44,552 nt of DNA from Actinomycetota bacterium. GTDB taxonomy: Bacteria > Actinomycetota > Acidimicrobiia > Acidimicrobiales > CAIXPF01. The stretch is taken from the NCBI GenBank assembly GCA_016870475.1, contig VGBO01000014.1, forward strand, positions 1 through 44,552, written 5' to 3'. The position numbers were made by a program, and so were the translations under genes. This document shows, piece after piece, positions 1 to 9,017 of this stretch. Position 1 is the stretch's first letter. Each line of letters begins with the position of its first letter. The notes under the pieces were generated by a model that saw only the letters and a list, made by a program, of their open reading frames with translations, ran no database searches and was not told the DNA's origin.

Positions 1-2249
1 ACCAGCTCGACCTGCCCGACGATTTCGACCCGACGGAGGCCGACGTCGACGCCCTCGTGCGGGTGACCGACGCGCTCGGCGAGGCAGCGACCACCGCCGA
101 AGCCCTTGCGACCGCCGTCGAGGGAGCGGCGACCACGGCCCGAACCCTTCGAGCCGAGGCCGAGGAGGCCGCTCGACGGTTCGCCGCCGCAGGGACGGCC
201 CGTTCCGAGCTCGCCGCCCTCGACGATCGCCGCTCGGCGGTCGGCGCCGCGGCGGATGCCGCTCGCCTCGCCGTTGCAGCGGCCCGGGTCATCGACGCAC
301 GAGACACCGCCGTGGAACGCCGCCGTGCCGCCGGCGCACGCGCGATCGGGCGAGACGCTCTCGTCGCGGAGGTCCGCACGCTGCTCGCAGCCGCCGGAGC
401 CGACCCCGAGGCCCGGCCCGAGCAGCTCGCCGTCGTCGCCGCCCGCCGGAGCGCCGTGCTGACGGAGCAGGGTCGGATCCTCGAGGCGCTCCACGACGCA
501 GCGGCTCGGCGGCGCGCCGCCGCCGAGGCGGTCGAGGCCGCCCTCGCCGCCCGCGACGCGGCCGCTGCCACCCACGATGCGCTCCGGACCGAGCGGGACG
601 ACCTCGCCGCCGACCTCCCGTCCTCCGAAGCCCTCGATGCACTCCTCGAGCAGGCCGAGGCGGCGCTCGGACTCGCCACATCGGCAGCGGATGCCGGTGC
701 GGAGCTCATCGGGGTGACGGCGGCCGCAGCGAAGGCGCACGAACTCGTGCGCGCGGCGAGATCCGCGTACGACGACGCACTCCACCGCTTCACCGCCACG
801 CAGGCGCCGGCCCTCGCCCGGCTCCTCACCCCCGGGGCACCGTGTCCGGTCTGCGGATCCGCCGAACACCCGGCACCTGCGACCGACTCGGCGGGACCGT
901 TCGTGGAACGCTCCGAGCTCGACGACCTCGGCGAACGGCTCGATCGAGCCCGCGCCACCGCCCAACGGCTCGCCGTCGACGCGGCGACCCTTCACGAACG
1001 CCTCGGGGCCGACGCCACCACCTCGGTCGAGGAGCTCCGCTCCCGGCAGCGCTCGGCCGCTACCGCGCTCGACGACGCCCGCTCGATGCGGACCGCAGCA
1101 CTGGCCCGCCACCGACGACTCGCCGATGTCGAGGCGGAGCTCTCGACCGCTGCGGCGCGTCTTGCGGCGGCCGACGGCGCCGTCCCGACGACCGAGGCCC
1201 TCCGACGAGATGCCTCGGGCGCCGAGGCGGTGGCCGAGGCCGCAGCCGCCGGTATCGACGCTGCGCGCCTCGATGGCCAGGTCGCTGCCCTCACCCGGGC
1301 CGACCGGCTCCTCGACGACCTGAGCGAGCGGATCGCCGCTGCGGCGACGGCGCAGAGCGAGGCGGCCGCAGCCGAAGGAAGGCTCGCCGAGCTCCTCGAC
1401 CACAGTCCGTTCGAGGACGTCGCTGCGGCATCCTCCGCGCAGCTCGACGATCTCGTCATCCGTGACGCCCTCGCCGAGGAACGCGCCGTGGGCGACCGCG
1501 CGGTCGCCCTCGCCGCCGCACTCCGGGAGCTCGAGACACTCGGCGTCCCCGACCACGCGCCGGCGCTCGAGGAGGCGGAGCAGGCTGCGACGGCCGCAGA
1601 GGAACGTGCCGTGACCGCACGCGCACGAGCCGCATCCCTGCAGACGCTGCACGCCACCGCCGTCCGCCATAGCGCCGCCCATGCGGCGTTCGTCGAGTCG
1701 ACCGTCACGGCGCTCGCCACGAGCGAACGAACGGCATGGGCTGCGAAGGTTTTCGCCTCGGGTGGCGCGACGGGCCTCAGCTTCCGTCAGTGGGTCCTCG
1801 GGTCGGTACTCGACGAGGTCCTCGACGCCGCAGCGGTTCACCTCATGCGCATGTCGAGCGGCCGCTACGGGCTCCGCCGCCGAGCCGGGAGTCTCGATCT
1901 CGAGGTCACCGACGCGCACACCGGGCGCCCTCGTCCGGTGGCATCGCTGTCGGGTGGCGAGCAGTTCCAAGCGTCGCTGGGCCTCGCACTCGGACTTGCG
2001 GACGTGATCGGTCGTGGTGGCACCGCAAGCGGTCACCGCTACGACGCGCTCTTCGTCGACGAGGGCTTCGGCTCGCTCGACCCCCACGCACTCGGTCAGG
2101 CCGTCGAGGCCCTCTACGACCTCCAGGCCGGCGGTCGGACGGTCGCCGTCATCACCCACGTCGAGGCGATGAAGCAGGAACTCCACGTCGGCATCGACGT
2201 GCGGCGTCGCCCCGACGGACGGGGCTCGATCCTCACCGTCCACCCCTGA
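1..2249 (+). CDS. sbcC: SbcC-type exonuclease subunit, 3' part (5' end outside window)
   Basis: This is the C-terminal part of an SbcC/Rad50-like ATPase, which works with the nuclease SbcD on DNA hairpins and blocked double-strand ends. The reading frame is already open at base 3 with no start codon, so the N-terminal Walker A half lies outside the window. A long Ala/Glu/Arg-rich coiled coil surrounds a CPVCG zinc-hook motif (bases 843-857), where two molecules would join through zinc. The C-terminal half has the ABC signature LSGGEQF (1947-1967), a Walker B stretch ending in VDEGFGSLD and an ITHVE switch region. All are intact, so the protein looks functional. It lies 67 bases upstream of recC on the same strand, which groups two double-strand-end processing systems. 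Confidence 0.93.
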   Translation, partial: QLDLPDDFDPTEADVDALVRVTDALGEAATTAEALATAVEGAATTARTLRAEAEEAARRFAAAGTARSELAALDDRRSAVGAAADAARLAVAAARVIDARDTAVERRRAAGARAIGRDALVAEVRTLLAAAGADPEARPEQLAVVAARRSAVLTEQGRILEALHDAAARRRAAAEAVEAALAARDAAAATHDALRTERDDLAADLPSSEALDALLEQAEAALGLATSAADAGAELIGVTAAAAKAHELVRAARSAYDDALHRFTATQAPALARLLTPGAPCPVCGSAEHPAPATDSAGPFVERSELDDLGERLDRARATAQRLAVDAATLHERLGADATTSVEELRSRQRSAATALDDARSMRTAALARHRRLADVEAELSTAAARLAAADGAVPTTEALRRDASGAEAVAEAAAAGIDAARLDGQVAALTRADRLLDDLSERIAAAATAQSEAAAAEGRLAELLDHSPFEDVAAASSAQLDDLVIRDALAEERAVGDRAVALAAALRELETLGVPDHAPALEEAEQAATAAEERAVTARARAASLQTLHATAVRHSAAHAAFVESTVTALATSERTAWAAKVFASGGATGLSFRQWVLGSVLDEVLDAAAVHLMRMSSGRYGLRRRAGSLDLEVTDAHTGRPRPVASLSGGEQFQASLGLALGLADVIGRGGTASGHRYDALFVDEGFGSLDPHALGQAVEALYDLQAGGRTVAVITHVEAMKQELHVGIDVRRRPDGRGSILTVHP

Positions 2250-2253
2250 CGCA

Positions 2254-2271
2254 GGTGTCCGCGGGTACACC
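2254..2271 (+). terminator. Weak hairpin after sbcC
   Basis: A 5-bp inverted repeat (GGTGT / ACACC, 8-base loop) starts five bases after the sbcC stop. There is no T-run. It could slow or end transcription before recC, but such short repeats are common in DNA this GC-rich. Confidence 0.2.
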
Positions 2272-2303
2272 ACCACGGGACGGCCACGGTCACACCCGGT
2301 CGC

Positions 2304-2309
2304 TACGGT
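2304..2309 (+). promoter_or_regulatory. Putative -10 box of a leaderless recC transcript
   Basis: TACGGT lies exactly 7 bases before the recC GTG, and no Shine-Dalgarno sequence lies between. Transcription would start at or next to the start codon. The same box and spacing recur before many genes in this window. Confidence 0.5.
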
Positions 2310-2316
2310 TCGCCCC

Positions 2317-5300
2317 GTGCTCCACCTGACCGCCGCCGACCGTCTCGACACCCTCGTCGACGCGGCCGCCGCGGTCCTCGTCGAGCCACAGCATGACGTG
2401 TTCGACCCGGAATGGGTCGTGGTCAACACGCAAGGTGTCGACCGCTGGCTGCGCAATCGCCTGGCGCGGCGGCTCGGCGCGACGAACGGCGCCGACGGAA
2501 TCGCGACGAACATCGACACGCTGTTCCCCGGTCAGTTCCGATCCCGGGTACTCGGCCGCCCCGACCCCGCCACCGACCCGTGGGATCTCCGAGCACTGCC
2601 CTGGGCGGTCCTCCAGGTCCTCCACGACGACCCGGACCTGCTGCGTGCCGTACCCGGCGGCGACGGAGGTGCGCCCTGGGCTCGGGCGCGTCGCATCGCC
2701 GATCTGTTCGACCGCTACCTCCTCCACCGACCCGAGATGATCGCCGCCTGGGCAGCGAACGATCACGGGGCTGCCGACATCGACGCGAGCGGCAACGCGC
2801 TGCCGCCCGGTCACCGGCACGCCTGGCAGCCCGAGGTCTTCCGAGCGGTGCGTCGGCACATCGGGAGCCCGAGCGCCGCGGAGACCCTGCACGCCCGCAT
2901 CGATGCGATCCGAGCGGGCGACATCCCCGACGAGGTACCCGAACGGATCGTCATCTTCGGCATCGCGACCCTCACCGGAGGGCGCACCTGGTTCGACCTC
3001 GTCGATGCGATCGCCGTGCACCGCGACGTCCACGTCCTGCTCCATCGCAGCTCCCCCGGTCTCGGCGACACCGTGCGGACGCAACTCCCCGACGACGGGC
3101 GTCCCACGTCCCGCCGCGGGCTCCGCGACGCCGTAACGGGCCGACACCCGCTGCTGCGATCATGGGCGAGGCCGGCACTCGAGACCGAGGCCCTCCTCTG
3201 CGATCGGGACATCCGCCACGTGCCCGAGGAGCGCAGCGCCTCCGGAACGCTGCTCGGCCAGGTCCAGGCCGATCTGCGGGCCGATCGGCCACCCCGACCC
3301 TGCGCCGAGGCCGCCGAGGACGGAACGCTCGTCGTCCATGCCGCGCACGGTCGCCGACGGCAGGTGGAGGTGCTGCGCGACGAACTTCTCCGGCTGCTGC
3401 GGGACCGACCGGACCTCACCGAGGACGAGATCGTCGTGCTCTGCCCCGATCTCGGCTCGTTCGCGCCACTCGTCCGCGCGGTCTTCGGCCCGCCCGCACC
3501 GTCCGGCGCCGACGTACCGACCGACCCCGTCGGTCCGGGAGGTGCACCCGCGCTGGCGTATCGCATCAGCGACCGGTCCCTCACCGAGACCGTCCCCACC
3601 TACGCGGCCTTCGACGCGGTGGTCGCCCTCCTCGGCACACGCTTCGGCGTCGGGGCGCTGCGTGACCTCCTCCAGTCGGCCCCCGTCGCCCGGCGTCTGT
3701 CCCTCGGCCCGAGCGAACTCGGAACGATCGACGACTGGCTCGCCGAAGCGGACGTCCGCTGGGGGCTCGACGCCTCCCATCGCACGGCTTGGTCGGCGCC
3801 GGCCGACTACGACGCCGGAACCTGGCAACACCTGCTCGACCGGCTCCTCGTCGGGGCCGTCGTCCTCGATCGACCCGACGCGCCGTCGACCCCTCGTGGC
3901 GTCGTCCCGCTCCACGTGGAGGGGTCCGACATCGACCTCGCCGGCCGAGTCGCCGACGTCCTCGCCCGACTGGCCGCACTCGACGAGTTCGCCCGCGCCG
4001 AGCACCCCATCGACGACTGGGTCGCACGGCTGACCACCGAGGTCGACGCCCTCCTCGCGACCTCGGGGGACGAGCGCTGGCAACTCGATCGCCTCCGCGA
4101 GGACCTCCGCGCACTCGCGCCGAAGGGCGCTGCCGGCGGGGCAGGCACCGAGATCCCGCTCGGGCTCGCCGACGTGCGCCGGATCCTCCGCTCGGGCGTG
4201 GGACGGCGGACCACGGGGCGGACCGACTTCTTCCGCGGCGGCGTGACGGTGACGTCCCTCGTGCCGCTTCGCGGCGTGCCCTTCCGCGTCGTCGCGCTGC
4301 TCGGCCTCGACGACCAGGTGTTCGCCGGCGGCGCCGACGCAGACGGCGACGACCTCACCTCCGTCGCGCCACTCGTCGGCGATCCCGATCGCCGGGCCGA
4401 CGTGCGGCACAGCCTGCTCGATGCGCTCCTCGCCGCCGACGACGCCGTGGTCGTCCTGCGTACCGGTCACGATCTCGTCACCGATCGAGAGGTTCCGCCC
4501 TCCGTCGTCGTCGCCGAGCTCCTCGGCACGCTCGGTGCACACCTCGAGACGACCGATCGCACCCGACTCGAGGTCCATCACCCTCGCCAGTCCTTCGACC
4601 CGACCAACTTCGATGTCGCCGACCCACGGAGCTTCGACCGCACTGCGCTCGCCGCAGCAGAGGCCCTGCGTGACCGTGCGCCAACCATGCCACGCCCCGC
4701 AGGCGTCGCCACCTTGCGGCGCACGGCGACCGAACCGCGCCACGACGAGGTCGAGGTGGTCGACCTCGCCGAGCTGCTGGACTTCTTCCGTCATCCGATG
4801 CGCCACCACCTTCGTCGGGTCGCCGGGCTCTCCCTTCCTCCCGACACCGCATCGGCCTGGTCGTCCTCCGCCTCGGCGGTCGACGGTCGCGACCTGCAGC
4901 TCGACCTCGACGACCTCCAGCAGTGGAAGCTCGTCGATGGGCTCCTCCTCCCGACCCTGCACGGGATCGGCGGCGCCGCGGCGCTCGACCGCGCCCGCCG
5001 GGCCGGCGAGCTGCCCCCGGGCCGCTACGGCGAACGGTCCGCCGAGCAGATCGAACGGATCCTCGACCTGCTCGCGCAGAGGGCGAACGACCTCGGCCTC
5101 GACGGATCCACCGTCCGGACCCCGGTCGACATCCCGCTCGCCGGTGGCCGCCGGCGCCTCACCGGGGTGATCACCGAATCCGCAGGCGACGAGCGGGGCC
5201 CGTACCGAGTCCGCGCGTCCAAGGCCAAGTGGGCGACGCATCTCTGCGGGTACTTCGCGGACGCCATCGACGTCGCCGTCGAGCTCTGCGCCTTGACCGT

Positions 5301-5766
5301 CAGCGACCTGACGGCGACCCGTCGCGGGGCTCTCGTCGGCCCGCCGCCCAAGCCCGACCAGAAGTCGGCGCAGTCCCTCGTCGTCGAGTGCCCCGACGCC
5401 GAAGCAGCGCTCGAGGCGCTCGAGCGGGCGACCGAGCTGTTTCTCCGGGGCAGGGCCGAACCTCTTCCGATCTTCGCTCGCACGAGCGCGCGGATCGTCT
5501 ACCACCAGCAGAAGAACCAGGCGGTCACGGCGGAGGACTGGAAACGAGACCGGACGGATCGCTGGAACCGTCACGTCCTCGGCGACCTCGCGGTCGAGGA
5601 TCTGCTGCGACGACCCGTCGAACCGCACGATCCGTCGCCCGACCGCGATCAGCCCCCCTCCTCCGGAGGACGGGTCGAACACTACGGATGGCTCCTGTGG
5701 GGTCCGCTGCTGCGGGCGCTCCGCAAGGCGGCGAAGCCCTCGGCACGAGGGAAGGTGCACTCATGA
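2317..5766 (+). CDS. recC: RecBCD subunit RecC (exodeoxyribonuclease V gamma)
   Basis: RecC is the subunit of the RecBCD helicase-nuclease that holds the complex together and recognises Chi. The protein is 1149 residues, close to the size of the E. coli subunit. The N-terminus has the family pattern: an early HLTAADRLD segment, then VNTQGVDRWLRNRLA and the NIDTLFPGQ region. As expected for RecC, the helicase fold lacks a working Walker A motif. A GTG start at 2317 fits the family N-terminus and sits 7 bases after a TACGGT box. The stop overlaps the recB ATG by 4 bases (ATGA), so recB is likely translationally coupled. Assignment rests on the N-terminal sequence, length and gene order. Confidence 0.93.
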   Translation: MLHLTAADRLDTLVDAAAAVLVEPQHDVFDPEWVVVNTQGVDRWLRNRLARRLGATNGADGIATNIDTLFPGQFRSRVLGRPDPATDPWDLRALPWAVLQVLHDDPDLLRAVPGGDGGAPWARARRIADLFDRYLLHRPEMIAAWAANDHGAADIDASGNALPPGHRHAWQPEVFRAVRRHIGSPSAAETLHARIDAIRAGDIPDEVPERIVIFGIATLTGGRTWFDLVDAIAVHRDVHVLLHRSSPGLGDTVRTQLPDDGRPTSRRGLRDAVTGRHPLLRSWARPALETEALLCDRDIRHVPEERSASGTLLGQVQADLRADRPPRPCAEAAEDGTLVVHAAHGRRRQVEVLRDELLRLLRDRPDLTEDEIVVLCPDLGSFAPLVRAVFGPPAPSGADVPTDPVGPGGAPALAYRISDRSLTETVPTYAAFDAVVALLGTRFGVGALRDLLQSAPVARRLSLGPSELGTIDDWLAEADVRWGLDASHRTAWSAPADYDAGTWQHLLDRLLVGAVVLDRPDAPSTPRGVVPLHVEGSDIDLAGRVADVLARLAALDEFARAEHPIDDWVARLTTEVDALLATSGDERWQLDRLREDLRALAPKGAAGGAGTEIPLGLADVRRILRSGVGRRTTGRTDFFRGGVTVTSLVPLRGVPFRVVALLGLDDQVFAGGADADGDDLTSVAPLVGDPDRRADVRHSLLDALLAADDAVVVLRTGHDLVTDREVPPSVVVAELLGTLGAHLETTDRTRLEVHHPRQSFDPTNFDVADPRSFDRTALAAAEALRDRAPTMPRPAGVATLRRTATEPRHDEVEVVDLAELLDFFRHPMRHHLRRVAGLSLPPDTASAWSSSASAVDGRDLQLDLDDLQQWKLVDGLLLPTLHGIGGAAALDRARRAGELPPGRYGERSAEQIERILDLLAQRANDLGLDGSTVRTPVDIPLAGGRRRLTGVITESAGDERGPYRVRASKAKWATHLCGYFADAIDVAVELCALTVSDLTATRRGALVGPPPKPDQKSAQSLVVECPDAEAALEALERATELFLRGRAEPLPIFARTSARIVYHQQKNQAVTAEDWKRDRTDRWNRHVLGDLAVEDLLRRPVEPHDPSPDRDQPPSSGGRVEHYGWLLWGPLLRALRKAAKPSARGKVHS

Positions 5767-8700
5767 CGACGTTCGATCTCACCGGGCCGCTGCCCATGGG
5801 CCGGGTCGCCATCGAAGCGAGTGCCGGCACCGGGAAGACCCACACGCTCGCCACGCTGGTCGCCCGGTACGTCGAGGAGACCGACACCACCATCGACGAG
5901 ATCCTCGTCGTCACCTACACCCGCGCCGCAGCTGCCGAGCTCCGTGACCGGATCCGCGAGCACCTCAGTGCCCGCATCACGACAGCGGACCGCGCCCCGA
6001 CGGAAGCCGGTCGGCGCCGGCTCGAACAGGCCGTCGCCGATTTCGACACGGCGACGATCTCGACCATCCACGGCTTCGCCCAGCGGATGATCGAGCGGCT
6101 GGGCGCTCTCGCCGGTGGCGAGACCGACCGCGTCCTGCAGGGTGATCCCTCCGGTCTCATCAGCCAGGTCGTGACCGATCACCTCGCACGGGTCGCTTCC
6201 CTCCCCGATGGCCCACCCGTCGACGAGCTGCCCAAGCCGAAGGACCTTGCGGCGACGATCAGCCGCATCCTGAACAACCCCGCCGCCCGACTCGTCCCCG
6301 ACCCGGACGACGACGCGGTCGATGCCTCCACGCGCCGCACGCGTCAGCTCGTCGACACCATCGCCGCCGACGTCGCCCGACGACGTCGGGCTGCCGGAAC
6401 CCTCGGATACGACGACCTGCTCACGGTCCTCCGTTCCGCCCTCGCCCACCCCGTCACGGGACGCGCCTCCCGCGAGCTGCTCCGCCAGCGGTTCCGGGTC
6501 GCGATGATCGACGAGTTCCAGGACACCGATCCCGTCCAGTGGGACATCTTCGATGCCGCCTTCCCGCGCTCGGAGGAGCACACCGACAGCCGTCATCCCC
6601 ACACCCTCATCGTCGTCGGCGACCCGAAGCAGGCGATCTACGGGTTCCGAGGTGCCGACGTGCACACGTACCTGCGCGCGACCGCCACGGCGGATCGTTT
6701 CGGGCTGACGACCAACTGGCGATCGGGCACCGCGGTGCTCTCGGCGCTCGAGGCGCTCCTGTCGGGGGTGACGTTCGGCGACGAGCGCATCGCCTTCTCG
6801 AGGGTGGAACCCAGCAGGGAACGCGGTGGTCGACACCTGCGCCGCAGCGACGGCGGACCGTGGAGCCCCCTCGTGGTCCGATGCACGGAGTCGAGCGGCG
6901 ACACGACCGACGACCTCGTCGCCTACGTCGCTGCGACCCTCGCGAGTGGGGAGCTCGTCGACGGCGACACAGCCCGGCCCGTCCGAGCCAGCGACATCGC
7001 CGTGCTCACATCGAGCAGGGACAAGGCCGGACAGCTGCGAGACGCACTCGCGCGCGGTGGTGTTCCGGCCGTCGTGCAGCGCGGCACCTCGGTGCTCGAT
7101 TCCGAGGCGGTGGACCACTGGCGTCTCCTGCTCTTCGCGCTCGCACGCCCCGCAGATGCCGGCCGTGTCCGGGCCGTCGCCGGAACCTGGTTCTTCCGGC
7201 GCGACACCACGCCGGATCTCGACGACGCGGGAGTCGAGCTTCTGCAGGAGGAGTTGGTCGACCTCGTCGCCGTGCTCGACCGTGACGGGATCCCGGCCCT
7301 GCTCGGCGAGCTCGAACGACGTCACGGCGGCACGGCGCACCTGCTCGGTGGCGCCGACGGCGAACGACACGTCACCGACGTCGAGCACATCGGCGACCTC
7401 CTCGTCGAGGGCGCCGAAGGCCGCCGTGGTGCGTCGACCCTCCTCGCCCTGCTCGACGACCTCGTGGCCCGACCTCGCGACGACTCGGGTGCCCTCGACG
7501 ACCCGGCGGCGCGGCGCATCGAATCGGATGCCGCGTGCGTGCAGGTCATGACCATGCACGCTTCGAAGGGGCTCGAGTTCCCCATCGTCTGCTGTCCGGA
7601 CCTCGCCTCGAACTGGTACCTCAGACTCGGCAACGTGCAACCCGTCCACCGCGCGGGCGACGACCGGGTCATCGACGTGTGCCCCGGCGTGCCGTGGCCC
7701 GATGCGGTCGGCCGCGAGGCGCGGCGTCGCGCCGCGCAGGACGAGGCACTCGGCGAGCGACTCCGCCTGCTCTACGTCGCGATGACGCGCGCCGAGCACC
7801 ACGTCGCCGTGTGGTGGACACCGCAGGCGACCGACGACCCCTCGCCCCTCGGCCTCGTGCTCGGTCATCGGCACCGCAACGACGTCGACGCTGGCCTCGA
7901 GAACCTCGCAGGCGCCACGAACATCGAGGTCGTCCGAGCAGGCCCGCCCGAATCCGTCGCGCGACCGAGCGGTCGCCGACGGGACGCGACCGCGCCCACG
8001 GACCTCGCCGTCGCCCGCCTCGACCGGGACCTCCGGCCCACGCGCACGACGGGGCGCTGGTCTTTCACCGTCCTGCACGGCCGACTCGACGCGCACGCAG
8101 ACGGTCGCACCCCGCACGACCCGGTCGGCACGGCGCGAGGGGCCGACGACGAGTTCGACCCTGACGGTCCCGACGTGCCTCTGACCGGACGTCCGGTCGG
8201 TGACCTCGCCGGGGCGCGAGGCGGGACGCACTTCGGCAACGCCGTCCACACCATCCTCGAGCACGCCGACTTCGCCGCCGCCGATCTCGACGTCGAACTC
8301 CGACGCGTCATCGACGTGCACGACATCGTCCCCGCCGACTTCGCCCTCGACCATGCGACGCTCGTCCGCGGCCTGCGGGACGCGCTCGAGACGCCCTGCG
8401 GGGCGCTGCTCGGAGACCGCCCGCTCGCATCGTTCGGCCGCGCCGACCGGCGCGACGAACTGCACTTCGACCTCGGCCTCGCGGAAGGGTCGCAACCGGT
8501 CGCCGTGCGTGCCGTGGGCGACCTCCTCCTCGACCACCTCCCCACCGCGGACCCCAACCGTGTCCTCGGCGAGCGTCTCCGGGCGAGCACGCTGCACCTC
8601 GCCGGACAGCTCACCGGCTCGATCGACCTCGTCACCCGGCTCGGCGATCCCCACCGCTTCGTGATCGTCGACTACAAGACGAACGACCTGACGCGCACCG

Positions 8701-9017
8701 GCCCGACTCCGGTGGGCGCCGACCGCCCCTACGCCTCGCACCGCCTCCCGGCCGCCATGGCCGAACGCGACTACCAGCTCCAGGCGCTCCTCTACGCCGT
8801 GGCCCTGCACCGATTCCTCCGCCTGCGCCTCGCCGGGTACCGCCCCGAGACGCACCTCGGTGGCATCGCCTACCTGTTCGTCCGCGGCATGGTCGGATCG
8901 AGCACCCCGGCCGAGGACGGCGCGCCCGACGGCGTCTTCAGCTGGAAGCCACCCGCAGCGCTGATCACCGACCTGAGCGACCTCCTCGCGGGCACTCCCG
9001 AGGGGGCCCGGCGATGA
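5763..9017 (+). CDS. recB: RecBCD subunit RecB (helicase-nuclease)
   Basis: RecB is the 3'-5' SF1 helicase and only nuclease of RecBCD. The 1084-residue protein has every helicase motif: Walker A ASAGTGKT (19-26), VTYTRAAAAELRDRI, DEFQDTDP (250-257), VGDPKQAIYGFRGAD, TNWRSG, MHASKGLEFP (about 598-607) and LYVAMTRAEHH. The C-terminal nuclease domain has GTHFGNAVHTILEH and the catalytic DYKTN (D970, K972), followed by DYQLQALLYAVAL. Nothing essential is missing. The reading frame is open far upstream inside recC, but the ATG at 5763 overlaps the recC stop and immediately precedes the family N-terminus, so I place the start there. It overlaps recD by 4 bases. Confidence 0.97.
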   Translation: MTTFDLTGPLPMGRVAIEASAGTGKTHTLATLVARYVEETDTTIDEILVVTYTRAAAAELRDRIREHLSARITTADRAPTEAGRRRLEQAVADFDTATISTIHGFAQRMIERLGALAGGETDRVLQGDPSGLISQVVTDHLARVASLPDGPPVDELPKPKDLAATISRILNNPAARLVPDPDDDAVDASTRRTRQLVDTIAADVARRRRAAGTLGYDDLLTVLRSALAHPVTGRASRELLRQRFRVAMIDEFQDTDPVQWDIFDAAFPRSEEHTDSRHPHTLIVVGDPKQAIYGFRGADVHTYLRATATADRFGLTTNWRSGTAVLSALEALLSGVTFGDERIAFSRVEPSRERGGRHLRRSDGGPWSPLVVRCTESSGDTTDDLVAYVAATLASGELVDGDTARPVRASDIAVLTSSRDKAGQLRDALARGGVPAVVQRGTSVLDSEAVDHWRLLLFALARPADAGRVRAVAGTWFFRRDTTPDLDDAGVELLQEELVDLVAVLDRDGIPALLGELERRHGGTAHLLGGADGERHVTDVEHIGDLLVEGAEGRRGASTLLALLDDLVARPRDDSGALDDPAARRIESDAACVQVMTMHASKGLEFPIVCCPDLASNWYLRLGNVQPVHRAGDDRVIDVCPGVPWPDAVGREARRRAAQDEALGERLRLLYVAMTRAEHHVAVWWTPQATDDPSPLGLVLGHRHRNDVDAGLENLAGATNIEVVRAGPPESVARPSGRRRDATAPTDLAVARLDRDLRPTRTTGRWSFTVLHGRLDAHADGRTPHDPVGTARGADDEFDPDGPDVPLTGRPVGDLAGARGGTHFGNAVHTILEHADFAAADLDVELRRVIDVHDIVPADFALDHATLVRGLRDALETPCGALLGDRPLASFGRADRRDELHFDLGLAEGSQPVAVRAVGDLLLDHLPTADPNRVLGERLRASTLHLAGQLTGSIDLVTRLGDPHRFVIVDYKTNDLTRTGPTPVGADRPYASHRLPAAMAERDYQLQALLYAVALHRFLRLRLAGYRPETHLGGIAYLFVRGMVGSSTPAEDGAPDGVFSWKPPAALITDLSDLLAGTPEGARR

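Noticed and set aside
5682-8855. Very long open frame on the minus strand opposite recB (over 1000 codons), and a similar one opposite recC
   Set aside because: In GC-rich DNA the antisense frames of real genes lack stops. The predicted proteins are Val/Gly/Arg/Asp-rich with no known motif, while the plus strand encodes RecC and RecB with all motifs.
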